Shown here one piece after another: positions 54,674 through 64,000 of a DNA stretch of 64,000 nt. Each line of letters starts with the position of its first letter. Position 1 is the first letter of the stretch. The notes below the pieces were generated by a model, which was not told the origin of the DNA, searched no databases, and saw only the letters and a program-made list of their open reading frames with translations. The position numbers were made by a program, and so were the translations under genes. This DNA is from Allomyces macrogynus ATCC 38327 (Eukaryota > Blastocladiomycota > Blastocladiomycetes > Blastocladiales > Blastocladiaceae): NCBI GenBank assembly GCA_000151295.1, contig GG745343.1, positions 838,664 through 902,663 on the forward strand, read 5' to 3'.

Positions 54674-56049
54674 ATGGGGACCGGCTTGTCCGAAGTACGA
54701 GCGCACACGCCGCTTGCCTGCTCATTTTCCGCTGGCCAGCGACGTCCATGGACTGATCACGATTGGGGTCCGGTTCATAGCCCGTCTTCATGTGGTCCCC
54801 GGCGTCGTTCACGCTCGGGATCGCCGTGGCCACCGATGTCTCGACGCTGGTCACAAGCATCACGCTCTACCGGCGCGCGGGCAAGTCGACCTACTATCCG
54901 TGGCTCGCAGCGATTGCCGTCGCGCACAGCATCGATTTGCTCCTCCAGTTTGTTGCCACGGCCGACCCGAATGCGGCCATGTTCGAGGGCCAGACGGATC
55001 CTGGCCGCAAGGCTCCGCTCGAGCAAGTCGCGCCATCGACGATCACGACCCAACTGGCGTCGCTGTTCTTTGCATGGGTCGGCGGGTGCGGGTTCGTCGC
55101 GCTCAACATGTCGAGGTACGCGCCGTCCACCCGCTGCGACGTCGTGATCGGGCTCAGGAAGCTGACTGCCGTGAGCGAGCGTAGGTTTCGCGCGATTGGA
55201 GCGAAGCGCATGCCGACGCTCACCAAGGCACTGCTCGCGGCAACCACAGTGAGCATCTTGTCCTACACGAGCATCAACATCGCCTACGTATACGGGTACC
55301 TCAAGGCATTCAGCGACGAGGACAGCGCCATTGTCGATCTCGTCGACAAAATCTTTTCGGGTACGCTGCGCCGTACCTACTCCACCCGATTGGATCACTC
55401 GGAGCTGATCGAAAGCACTTGCCCGAACCAAACAATTAGCCTGGTCGGTCTACGACGCATCCACCAACCTGGCCATTTCCTGGGCGTTCGTGCACCTGCT
55501 GCGCACGATCAGCGCGTCGTCGGGCAACACTTTGCGCAAGGGATTCCACGAGATGCTGAACCGCGTGACGTGGATTCTCGCCGTGGAGTGCACGCTCATG
55601 ATCGCGGCTAACGGGGTCGTTGTGTTTACGCCCGATTTCGACCCGCTTTGGTGTACGTGGTCCGTTTTATGCCTCGTCTCCACCTTCCGCTATTTGCGCC
55701 TGACGACGACCCGGCCATTTGTTTAGCCTCGATCTACGTTGCTGAATCCGCGCGCATGCGCCTATTTTGCCTGTTTCTGCTCACGCTGTCCCGCATGCTA
55801 AAAAAAAAGGTGGTCACCAACTCGGCCGCAGGGCCCAACGGTTTCACAGCCACGGTCCCACTCGGGTACGGGTCGCAGATTGGGTTCCCGCTGTCGACGC
55901 TGAGCGGTGTCAAGCCGACGTACGGCGGGTTCGTCACTACGGCGAGCCCAGGCGGTCCTGCGGCGGCGGCGGCGGCGGCGGCAGGAGCACCAACGTCGTC
56001 GAGCAACGGGATGCACGGCTCGTCAGGCGACTACGTGTCGCCGCTGTGA
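54674..56049 (+). CDS. Polytopic (about seven-helix) membrane protein of unknown function
   Basis: Four exons (54674-54694, 54781-55360, 55440-55652, 55727-56049) give 378 aa. The 21-nt first exon (MGTGLSE) is chosen because its GTACGA donor and the CATAG acceptor keep frame; starting at the ATG at 54790 in exon 2 is the alternative. Hydrophobic segments include FTLGIAVATDVSTLVTSITL, LAAIAVAHSIDLLLQFVATA, ITTQLASLFFAWVGGCGFVA, KALLAATTVSILSYTSINIA, NLAISWAFVHLLRTI, the WILAVECTLMIAANGVVVFT helix, and RLFCLFLLTLSRML. A Gly/Ala/Ser-rich cytoplasmic-type tail with a nine-Ala run follows. The layout is receptor-like but I see no motif of a known GPCR class. Confidence 0.65.
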
Positions 56050-56372
56050 GCGATTGCAAACGGGGTCGCGCTTGTATTCTTTTCTCGGCAATCAATAGAA
56101 TCAGCAAGACGAATATCCTCCACGTCTTGAATGAACAGCCCAGCCGTCGCAGCAGTGGGAGAGCCTGGGAGAGCCTGGGAGACGGTGTCTCCCGCGCTCG
56201 AATGGATGAGACAGGTTGAAGGCGTGTCGCACGCCCACTTCGCACACCAACCAACCAGCGCGCCTTGTCGAACGGCGCGCGTCCAATCCGGCCAACGACG
56301 CCGCCAACCACCTCGACCGCGTCGTTTCTCCCCAGATTCGACCGCACCAACCCCGACTCTGCAATCTTCAAC
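56050..56372. other. Short intergenic region
   Basis: Contains a small direct repeat (GGGAGAGCCT twice, near 56157-56180) and the FKBP12 5' flank. No gene seen. Confidence 0.5.
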
Positions 56373-57072
56373 ATGGGCGTCACCAAGGAGACCATCAAGG
56401 TAGCCAACGCCCGATCTTGCGACCGCGATCTGCTCGTTGCGCCTAGAGCCCGTGAACGGCTTGAACGCGTCGCGACACGTCCCCTCCGAAAGGAGCGCCG
56501 CGGTCTCGTCGCGGCGGCGTCGCGCTGCGTTCACGCAAGCATGAGCAAGATGGTTTCGGGCGCGTTTGGCTCAAACCGCAACTGACACGACGCGCTCGCA
56601 CGCTTTCTGTTTCCGTTTTGTCCAGGCCGGCGACGGTGTCAACTTCCCCAAGAAGGGCGACCGGTACGCTCTCGACGACGGCCTTGTCAAGAAGCCATCC
56701 AGGATCCAGACTGACCCGACGTTGTGTACTTTCCTCCAGCTGCACGATGCACTACGTCGGCACCCTGGTCGACGGCAAGAAGTTCGACTCGTCGCGCGAC
56801 CGCGGCTCGCCGTTCGTGACCGAGATTGGTGTCGGTCGCGTCATTCGCGGCTGGGACGAGGGTGCGTGCTGATTTCAGTTCGCTACGTTTCCGAAATTCG
56901 CCAAACTGACACGCTTTTGTGTCCCACCACAGGCGTCCCCCAGATGTCGCTCGGCGAGGTCGCCAAGCTCACGATCGACGGGTCGTACGCGTACGGCCCT
57001 CGCGGCGTTCCCGGCCTCATCCCGCCGAACGCGACCCTGATCTTCGAGGTCGAGCTGCTCAAGATCAACTAA
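56373..57072 (+). CDS. FPR1: FKBP12 peptidyl-prolyl cis-trans isomerase
   Basis: Four exons (56373-56399, 56626-56663, 56740-56861, 56933-57072) give exactly 108 aa, the standard FKBP12 length. It is a cytosolic prolyl isomerase and the receptor for FK506 and rapamycin. After MGVTKETIK comes [20 protein letters not shown] with [18 protein letters not shown], then [19 protein letters not shown], and finally [20 protein letters not shown] ending EVELLKIN. The drug-pocket residues typical of the family (Tyr in MHYVG, Asp/Arg in SSRDRGSPF, Trp in RGWDE) are present. A 38-nt exon 2 is supported by exact family continuity on both sides. Confidence 0.95.
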
Positions 57073-57947
57073 GGTCGTGTCGGCGAGCCCTGAGCGGGTC
57101 CGTCGCCCGCTGGGCTCCGATCCAACGTTCTCTATTTCCGCGCCGTGTTCGCGATAAGTTGTGGTTTCGTGGCCGCATCGCGATACGGTGCAGAGAATGA
57201 AATGCTTTTTTGATCGAAGTGCTCTTGGCTTCTTATTCCACGGAACAACAATGCACAACAGGAACAAAAACCAAATTTCGTCCGGTGCTCGACAGATTCG
57301 ATGTCGATTTGTGGCGCTTTTCAAGTGAGAGCCCCAGAACAAGATCAAGATTGGGCAAAACCCACCACCACACCATGCGCTGCCGCCGCCACCAACACCC
57401 AACAGATGATTTCGTTTGGCCAACCAGCTGCGCGCGCGCACGCTGGCTGGTGGAGAGTGTTCGCGCTGGCCTTCTTTTCCCCCTTGATCCGGCGCACGGA
57501 GTCCAGCCAGCCAACTGAGGAACTTTGTTGGCGTTTTCCTGGCGCTGCTCCTGTCCACTCACCTCGCCCCGATCTCAGTCTTCTTCAACGACCAACTCGC
57601 GCATCCTCCGCGCGCTCCTTCTCTCGGTCTCGCTCTCTTGCAATCCGCGCAACGACACTCTCACCAACTCAGGCGCACTCTATCGTGTGTGTGCCTCGAA
57701 ACCAACGACGACGGCACGCAGATAGCATCAGCGGCAGTGCGATCGGCCTTGTCGCGATACGACAACGCTGGTTTCTTGCGAAAACACAAGTCCGTCATTC
57801 ACCTCGATGCTATCGCCGCACTCCCTCGACCACTGTGACGTCGCCTCGAAAGAGCCAACACTGACAACGTGCGACGATCCGCCCGTCCATTATTTGCAGC
57901 GAACCGGTCCTCTTTGTGATCTTGCGGCCAAACCCAACTCCGCCATC
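57073..57947. other. Intergenic, no gene seen
   Basis: About 870 bases between FKBP12 and the first sugar transporter. The transporter frame stays open upstream to 57807, but homology starts only after 57948. No other signal. Confidence 0.55.
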
Positions 57948-59499
57948 ATGTCTGGCTCCGCGACCCCGTCGTCGGCCATGCTCTACTTCAGTGGCGCGAC
58001 CGCGGCCCTGCTTATGTTCCAGCTCGGCTACCACCTCGGCGAACTCAACGGGCTCGCGTGCGTCGGCTCCGTCGACCCCGTCGCCGTCCCGGACCCGACC
58101 GCGCCCGGGTTTCTCGGCATGTCCGTGTGCCTACCCATGTCGCGGATCGCCTACTCGCTCGCCAACGGCGCCCTGGCGCTCGCCGGCGCTGTCGGTGCGC
58201 TCTGGGCCGGGCGCGCTTGCGACCAGTACGGCCGCGTGCGCACAATGCAGCTGCTCAACGTGCCCCTGATTGCCGCGGCGCTCGTCATGACGTTTGCCGC
58301 CAATTACCCGATGCTGATTTTCGGCCGGTTGCTTGCTGGGCTGGGCACCGGCGGCGGGTCGGTACTGACGCCGATTTACTTGTCGGAAGTCTCGCCGAAT
58401 GCCAAGCGCGGGTTTCTGGGTACGGTTTGGTGTCGGTGCTACGTTCTCCACCGGTTTTCGATTGACATCGAGTCGATGTTAGGCGTCTTCTCGGTCCTTG
58501 GTCTCGGCTCAGGCCTGTTTGTTACGTCGCTGATCCCGTTCCTGTTCCCGGCGCCGCAAATGTGGCGACTCATGACCTTCTGCTCGCTCTTCTTTGCGGC
58601 CCTGCAGCTCGCGCTGCTCACTGTGGTCCCCGAAACGCCCGTGCACTTGAAGGCGACGGGCCGCATCGACGAGGCCAAGGCCGTGATGCGAAAGATGACC
58701 TGGAGCGACGCCGAGATTGCGCAGGCGACCGACGTCGAGTCGGCTAAGCCGAGCAAGGATGCGGCGGCGGCGTCCAAGGAGGCCGTGTCGCTGGGCGAGT
58801 TTTTGACGGCGGCCAAACACCGCAAGTCGTTGCTCGTGCTTGCCATGAGCCATGCAACGCAGCAGTTGTCGGGGATCAGTGCGTTTTCTCTTTGTTTTCG
58901 CGTGATACAACGATGATCTGACCTCCAGCTACCCACCGTCCACAGACGCATTCTTCTCGTTCTCGTTCTCGATCCTGATGCTCATTTTCCCCACGGTCTA
59001 CGCGACCTCGCTCTTCTACGTGTGCTTCAACGCCTACTACGTCCTGCTGCAATTCATCCCCGGCAACTTGCTGGAGCGGTACGGCCGCCGCCCGCTGATG
59101 CTCGTGTCGATCTTCGCCATGGCCTTTTTCGCCGCGCTCTTCACAGTCGCCGACAAGGCCCTGCACCAGCCCTACGTGCAACTTGTCGGGTTTGTCGGTG
59201 CCGTGACCGTGTTCTCGTTTGGGCTCTCGTCCATCCCGTTCATCTTGACCGCCGAGGTCGTGGAACCCGCGGCGGTGGGCGTCGCGTCGCAAGTATCATT
59301 GGCCGTCAACAACTTGAGCAACTTTGTGATCCTGGTCGCATTCCCGCCGCTGCTCGACGCGATCGGGTCCTACACGTTCTTGATCCTCGCGGGGTACCTG
59401 GTCGTCATGGGCGTAGTCGCGCTGCGCATTTTGCCGGAGACCAAGGGGAAGTCGCCGGCTGAGGTCGTGGCCGAGTTGCGTGGGACTGCCAAGGTGTAA
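57948..59499 (+). CDS. MFS sugar-transporter-like permease 1
   Basis: Three exons (57948-58419, 58483-58878, 58946-59499) give 473 aa with about 12 membrane segments. Family motifs of the glucose transporter group are FQLGYHLGELNG (helix 1), GRACDQYGRVRTM (loop 2-3), then GRLLAGLGTGGGSVLTPIYL with SEVSPNAKRG, PETPVHLKATGR after helix 6, QQLSGINAFF (helix 7) with an intron inside GIN, and LERYGRRPLML, ending PETKGKS. Substrate is unknown. The proposed 63-nt intron 1 is in frame and stop-free. It forms a tandem pair with the next gene and has the same intron position in QQLSGI|N. Confidence 0.88.
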
Positions 59500-60328
59500 T
59501 GGGGGTGGTGAGCTTGTTGGCGCGCCGGAGGGTGAAGAAGGGCGCGCGGATGTCGGCCGTTGGGTTTTTTTTTTGCCTTTTCTTTGGTGCCGGGTTGGGT
59601 GTGCTGTTATCCTGTGATGTTTGGCCGTGGTCGCGCTCATTGTCATAGAGTAGATATTGAGATGCACGGCTTGCCATTCTGTGTCTCCGTGCAGTTCGAC
59701 GGGTGGAGTGCATTAGAAACGACAGTTCGAGCGTGTGGCAGGGCATCCAGTGCGCGCTTGGACGGGCACGCCTTGATCATGCCTGATCGTCATCGCTGTC
59801 GTTGTCCTCGGGTGAAGTGTGACTCTGGCCAATCTTCGCGAGCAGCTCAGCTCAATTGAAACGAAGCGGTGCATGCGCCCCGGCACTAAGAGTCTGTCAG
59901 CGCGGCGCGAAGCGAAGGAGGGGATGGGTTTGGGAATGGTCAGGCCAGCCAGCGAGCTGCCCACTAGGCAGATACAATCAGCAGGCACTGATGATTGGAC
60001 GGCGATGGTATCAATGTGACCCTCAGTGTGGACAGCCGCTGGGCGCGTCGGAGATACCATCGCACACGTTCCATCGTTGCTCGTCGTCATGTCGTGCACG
60101 CAAGACCTCGTTTCCATCCAGTCGGCCCACGTTCTCTCCATCGTGCGGCGCACACGCAAGCACACCGTTCTTTTCCATCGACGTACGCCCCCCTGCGCGC
60201 CCATTGGAGAGACTATAAAATCGGGTTCACGCTTGCCCTCGCTTCTCTCTTCATTGATCGACGCCGCAGCAAACAATATTTCGACCACGACCACTGCGAC
60301 TTGCTGCAGAGCGACGACACTGCCCACC
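59500..60328. other. Intergenic between the two transporters
   Basis: About 830 bases. Its downstream end carries the core promoter listed next. No gene seen. Confidence 0.55.
60202..60220 (+). promoter_or_regulatory. Likely core promoter of transporter 2 (CCAAT-type plus TATA)
   Basis: CCAT-TGG (an ATTGG, inverted CCAAT box) is followed closely by TATAAAA at 60214-60220, about 110 bases before the ATG. It is one of the few clear TATA boxes at a reasonable distance from a start codon in this window. Confidence 0.5.
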
Positions 60329-62196
60329 ATGATCGACAACTCGAGCCGGCAACCGCTCGCTGCAGCAGCAGCTGCCGACTCCCGCCACGACGTTACCTGC
60401 GTGCACGACAACGCGGGCCCAAGACGACCGAGTGTGCCGCTGCTGGACCGACCCACCACCACAGCCAATGATTCCCGAAACAAACGCACGGTAATCGCGC
60501 GCTACGGCTACCTCGCGTACAGCGGGCTCGCCGTGGCCATGGGCATGGTGCATTTCGGGTTCCATCTCGGGTCCGTTCGCTCGTCCGCACCATTGATCCG
60601 CCCTTCCGACCCAATCCAAAACTGACCCAAACCCCATCCTTCCGCCCGTAGCGAGTTCAACAACATCTCCAAGGTCCTTCCGTGCCTGTCGATCCCGCAC
60701 GACACCCCGACGTCCCGCTTCTTCGGCATCGCGCTGCCACCCTGCATCCCCATGTCGACGCTGCAGTTCTCCTTCCTCAACGCCGTCCTCGCCCTGTCCG
60801 GCGCCGCTGGCGCGGCCGTCGCGGGCGCTCTCTGTAAAACGCACGGCCGCCGACGTGTTCTGCACTTCGCCGCACTCCCGCTTGCCGCAGGGGACCTGCT
60901 CATGGTCTTTGCCGCGTCCTACGTGCAGCTCCTGATTGGCCGGATCCTCGCCGGGTTTGCGACGGGCGCGTATACGGCCGTCTCGCCCGTGTTTCTCGCG
61001 GAAATGGCACCGGCGAAATTGCGCGGGATTGTCGGCAACTTGGCGTCGGCGGGGATCGCGATGGGGTTGGCGGTTGCCGGGCTGGCCGGGTATTATTGGA
61101 CGGACCCGCCAACTTGGCGGTGGTTGCTGGCCGTAGCGTTGTTGTTGAATGCGGTCCAGGTCGTGATGGTGATGGGGGTGCCGGAGTCGCCGACGCATTT
61201 GAGGCAGGTGGGGATGGTGGCGATGGCGCGCGTGGTCGAGGAGAGGTTCGGGTGGGAGCATGGCAACGAGGTGGAGAGTGATGGTCAGGTGGAGGAGGTC
61301 GAGGTCGACTGCGGGACGGAGACCAAGGCCGACACGAAGCGGCACGAGGCTGCCGTCGAGATGCTTGTCACAGCGGGTCCCGGTCCGTCGTCATCATCGT
61401 CGCTGACATTGACGCCGGTTCCGACCGCCGCGGCACCATCGCACGCGCCGACGCTGCTCGAGTTCCTGACGCGGCGCGAGTACCGCCGTGCGCTCGTGAT
61501 TCTGGGCATCGCGCACGCGTCGCAGCAGTTATCGGGGATCAGTACGTTTTTTCCCCACCCATTTTGCTCCCCACTTTGCGGATGCTAACCCGTCTCGTCC
61601 TCGCTATAGACGTCTTCTTCGCTTACTCCTTCTCGATCCTGACCCTGATCTTCACCCCATCGGAAGCGGCACTCTTCTACCTTATCATGGCCTGGGCCAA
61701 CATCCCCGTCAACTTCCTGCCGGGCCTCCTCGTCGACCGCGCCGGCCGCCGCCCGCTGATCCTCTTCTCGATGCTCGCCATGGCGCTCGCCGCCGCGCTC
61801 TTCGCTGTCGCCGCGCACTTTATCCTGCCGGCGTTCGCGATGGCCATGTTCTTGACGGCCGTCGTCGTCTTTGCCGTCGGTTTGTCCAACGTGCCGTATA
61901 TTTTGACAGCGGAACTGGTCGAGCCGAGCGCGGTACCTGCGGCCGCACAGGTGGCGCTGGCGGTAAATGCGCTGGCCAGTTTCACGGTATTGTTTGGGAC
62001 GCCGCCGATGCTGGATGCGCTCAAAGAGGGCACATTTGTCGTGTTTGCCGTGTACCTGGCAATCGCCGCGGCGGCGCTCGCGATTTTGTTGCCGGAAACG
62101 AGGGGACGGACGGCAGAGGAGGTAGTCGCCGAATTGCATCGGCGAAGTGGCGTTGCGGAGGATGAGGATGAGCATCTCGTGCGGGCCGCAGTGTAG
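60329..62196 (+). CDS. MFS sugar-transporter-like permease 2
   Basis: Three exons (60329-60570, 60652-61541, 61610-62196) give 572 aa. A hydrophilic N-terminus of ~60 residues precedes helix 1 (AVAMGMVHFGFHLGEFNNIS). Other motifs are CKTHGRRRVLHF, GRILAGFATGAYTAVSPVFL with AEMAPAKLRG, PESPTHLRQVG, QQLSGINVFF, DRAGRRPLILF and PETRGRTAEEV. The central cytoplasmic loop after PESPTH is about 90 residues longer than in its neighbour, acidic and Ser/Thr-rich. It is probably a tandem duplicate of transporter 1 given shared motifs and the identical phase-1 intron inside GIN, but the first intron (at HLG|E) is not shared. Substrate unknown. Confidence 0.88.
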
Positions 62197-62469
62197 TGTT
62201 GGACCAATGTAAATATAGAATGAATGATGACATGAATCACTTTTGGAGACGACTCGCTCACGATGGGCTCGTGGCAGCTTAACTAAGAAAAGAAACACGA
62301 CAGCGCAAAGATTTGGGGTAGAGAAGGTGGAGAAGGGGAGAGAAACGGGGAAACACACAACGGGGCACTCGAACACGAAGCGGCAAGGTAAAGAAAACAA
62401 TTTGGCTTGGACATGAACTCGAACTGCTTGGCCCGGCCCGGCATCAGCACTCGATCACAGCGTCGATCC

Positions 62470-63999
62470 TCACAAATCATCCTCGTCCTCGTCCTCCTCA
62501 TCCACACACCCCTGTGAATCATCATCATGCTCGACCGGCACGAACCCCGGTGACGGCGGCGTTGACGCGCCACCACCGACATCCTCCACTACCGGGACCT
62601 TGACCTTGATCCGCACGGCCTCCCGCGCACCAAACGCGACCACGACCCGCGCGGGCGCGACGACCTCCCACTCATCCACCTCGCCATCGCGCATATCCGG
62701 CGCGGCGATCCGCGCAACGAGTGCCGGGATTCGCGCAGCCAACACATCCGGCGCGAGGTCCGCAGGCAACCCGAAAATCACCGGTGCGAGCGCGTGCGTG
62801 ACGACCGCGCCTTCCTCATCATCAATATCATCCACGACATCAACCGCGCTCACCGCGTGCGCGACGGTCGCGACCCCGCCGGCCGGCACGCACACGCCGC
62901 GGTCGGGCACCGCCCATTGCCAATCGAGGAACCCGGCCTTGACCGTGGCCAAGTCGCGCACGGACTTGGCGATCGCGCGCAGCCACACGACGTGCTCGGA
63001 GCCCCACTTGGCCGTGGCCTCGTGAATCGCGCCGACGACGCGCGCCGCCGGCGCCGGGTCGGCCGATGCAGGCCACGCGGGCACGGTTAGGTCGAGCCCG
63101 TACGCGCACAGCGCCGGAGCCAGGGCCGCGAGCACCCCGTGTAGCCACCGGACCCAAGCGTGCACGCGCGCGTGACGCGACTTGGGGCCGTGCAGTGGGT
63201 TGCGGAACGTGTCGGTCGGGGACTTGCTGCCGCCGGTGTCGCGCGGAGGAATGTCGCGGGTGGTGGTGAGCGGGCTCGGCGGTTGCGCATTCTGCGCGAG
63301 GTCTGTCGAAGCCGGGCGCTTGCGCTGCGCCGAAGGCGCGAGCAGCAAAGGCGGCGCGGGCACAGCGGCAGCGGCCGCGGTGGGCTTAGTTTCGGGCCCG
63401 GCGGGGGACTCACTGTCGCGGCGGTGGTCCTTGGCCAGATACCGGTCGAGAATCACTTGCAGATCACGCGCGGCTTGGAAGTAGGCCTTGCGCGCGGTCG
63501 CGACAACGAGGTCGAGCAGCTGCACGTCCTCGGTGGTCTCAGACCGTGTTGCGGCAAGCGCATCGGCGTCCGACTCATCCAAATCCGCGAGCGACATGGC
63601 CGGCATCAGCGACATGAGTGCGAGCACGCCCGTCTGCGCGGCATCGAGCGCCTGGCACGGCGGCGCCGTTCTCATTTCTTGCAACAGAACGCGCCAGACG
63701 GCGTCCCCGGCCATCGCGCCGACGTCCGACCACCGCAACACGACCTCCTGGTCAATCGACGCCTGGACCTGACCCAAAACGCGCCGCTTATCCTCAACCC
63801 AACGCGTCACGGCACGCATCGCACACGCGCGAAGTCGCGTCCCCGCGGCCTTGGCCAAACCCAGCGCATGGACGAGGTCGGCGTGCGCCGTGCGCTGCGC
63901 GGCCAAGTCGGCGAGAGCCTGCTCGCGCGCGCGTTCAGCCGCATACGCGCGCGCATCGGCCTCGGGACGCCGCGGCCACCACGTCGTCGCCGCCGGGAG
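62470..63999 (-). CDS. Large unknown protein, 3' part only
   Basis: An open minus-strand frame runs from the window edge to a stop at 62470 (509 codons visible). The first ~130 residues are helical and charged (EADARAYAAERAREQALADL, RWVEDKRRVLGQVQASIDQE). A Pro/Ala/Thr-rich linker with PPRDTGGSKSPTD follows. The second half is mixed (HARVHAWVRWLHGVLAALAP; GFLDWQWAVPDRGVCVPAGG) and ends in a very acidic tail (DEEDEDEDDL). I do not recognise the family; a coiled-coil membrane-shaping or trafficking protein is a guess only. The 5' end is outside the window, so the start and any further exons are unknown. Confidence 0.6.
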   Translation of the reverse strand, partial: LPAATTWWPRRPEADARAYAAERAREQALADLAAQRTAHADLVHALGLAKAAGTRLRACAMRAVTRWVEDKRRVLGQVQASIDQEVVLRWSDVGAMAGDAVWRVLLQEMRTAPPCQALDAAQTGVLALMSLMPAMSLADLDESDADALAATRSETTEDVQLLDLVVATARKAYFQAARDLQVILDRYLAKDHRRDSESPAGPETKPTAAAAAVPAPPLLLAPSAQRKRPASTDLAQNAQPPSPLTTTRDIPPRDTGGSKSPTDTFRNPLHGPKSRHARVHAWVRWLHGVLAALAPALCAYGLDLTVPAWPASADPAPAARVVGAIHEATAKWGSEHVVWLRAIAKSVRDLATVKAGFLDWQWAVPDRGVCVPAGGVATVAHAVSAVDVVDDIDDEEGAVVTHALAPVIFGLPADLAPDVLAARIPALVARIAAPDMRDGEVDEWEVVAPARVVVAFGAREAVRIKVKVPVVEDVGGGASTPPSPGFVPVEHDDDSQGCVDEEDEDEDDL

Positions 64000-64000
64000 T

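Overview
This is a GC-rich nuclear window from a fungus. It carries about 30 protein genes, most of them split by short introns of roughly 50-110 nt. Donors are mostly GTACGT, GTGCGT or GTTCGT, branch sites read CTGAC or CTAAC, and acceptors end in YAG. A canonical Zn2Cys6 transcription factor, a SAPS-family Sit4-associated protein, Nop16, Aim24 and two fungal-style MFS sugar transporters point to Fungi. A class C (GABA-B-like) receptor and an Angel/Ngl nuclease, together with the very high GC, suggest an early-diverging zoosporic lineage such as Blastocladiomycota. That placement is an inference from gene content and intron style. Exon models below were built by hand by joining conserved protein segments at GT...AG sites of compatible phase.

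Layout, 1-14 kb: a partial 3' end, a PnuC-like transporter running into an 837-bp assembly gap, a two-RRM SR-type splicing factor with a frameshifting 40-bp duplication, a small hydrophilic protein, a carnosine N-methyltransferase, CK2 beta, ARPC2 and LETM1. 14-30 kb: adenylate kinase, AIM24, a Zn2Cys6 regulator built across a 10-nt micro-exon, TRAPPC8/Trs85, NOP16 and OLA1 (with a 15-nt micro-exon). 31-50 kb: a coiled-coil protein, a U-box-rhomboid fusion, a broken HAD phosphatase, a SAPS protein, a GABA-B-like receptor with a PH-like tail, an Angel/Ngl nuclease, an unknown helical protein, a CDC50 flippase subunit and mitochondrial thioredoxin. 50-64 kb: an enoyl-CoA hydratase/isomerase, a gene-free and CpG-poor island with a large foldback palindrome and a tRNA-like sequence, a polytopic membrane protein, FKBP12, two tandem MFS transporters, and the 3' part of an unknown gene that leaves the window.

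The genes are ordinary cellular housekeeping (splicing, ribosome assembly, trafficking, mitochondria, actin, signalling) and do not form a cluster. The most unusual items are the single reading frame joining a Prp19-like U-box to an apparently catalytic rhomboid protease, the micro-exons, the CpG-poor foldback island, and several short indels or duplications that break otherwise conserved genes.
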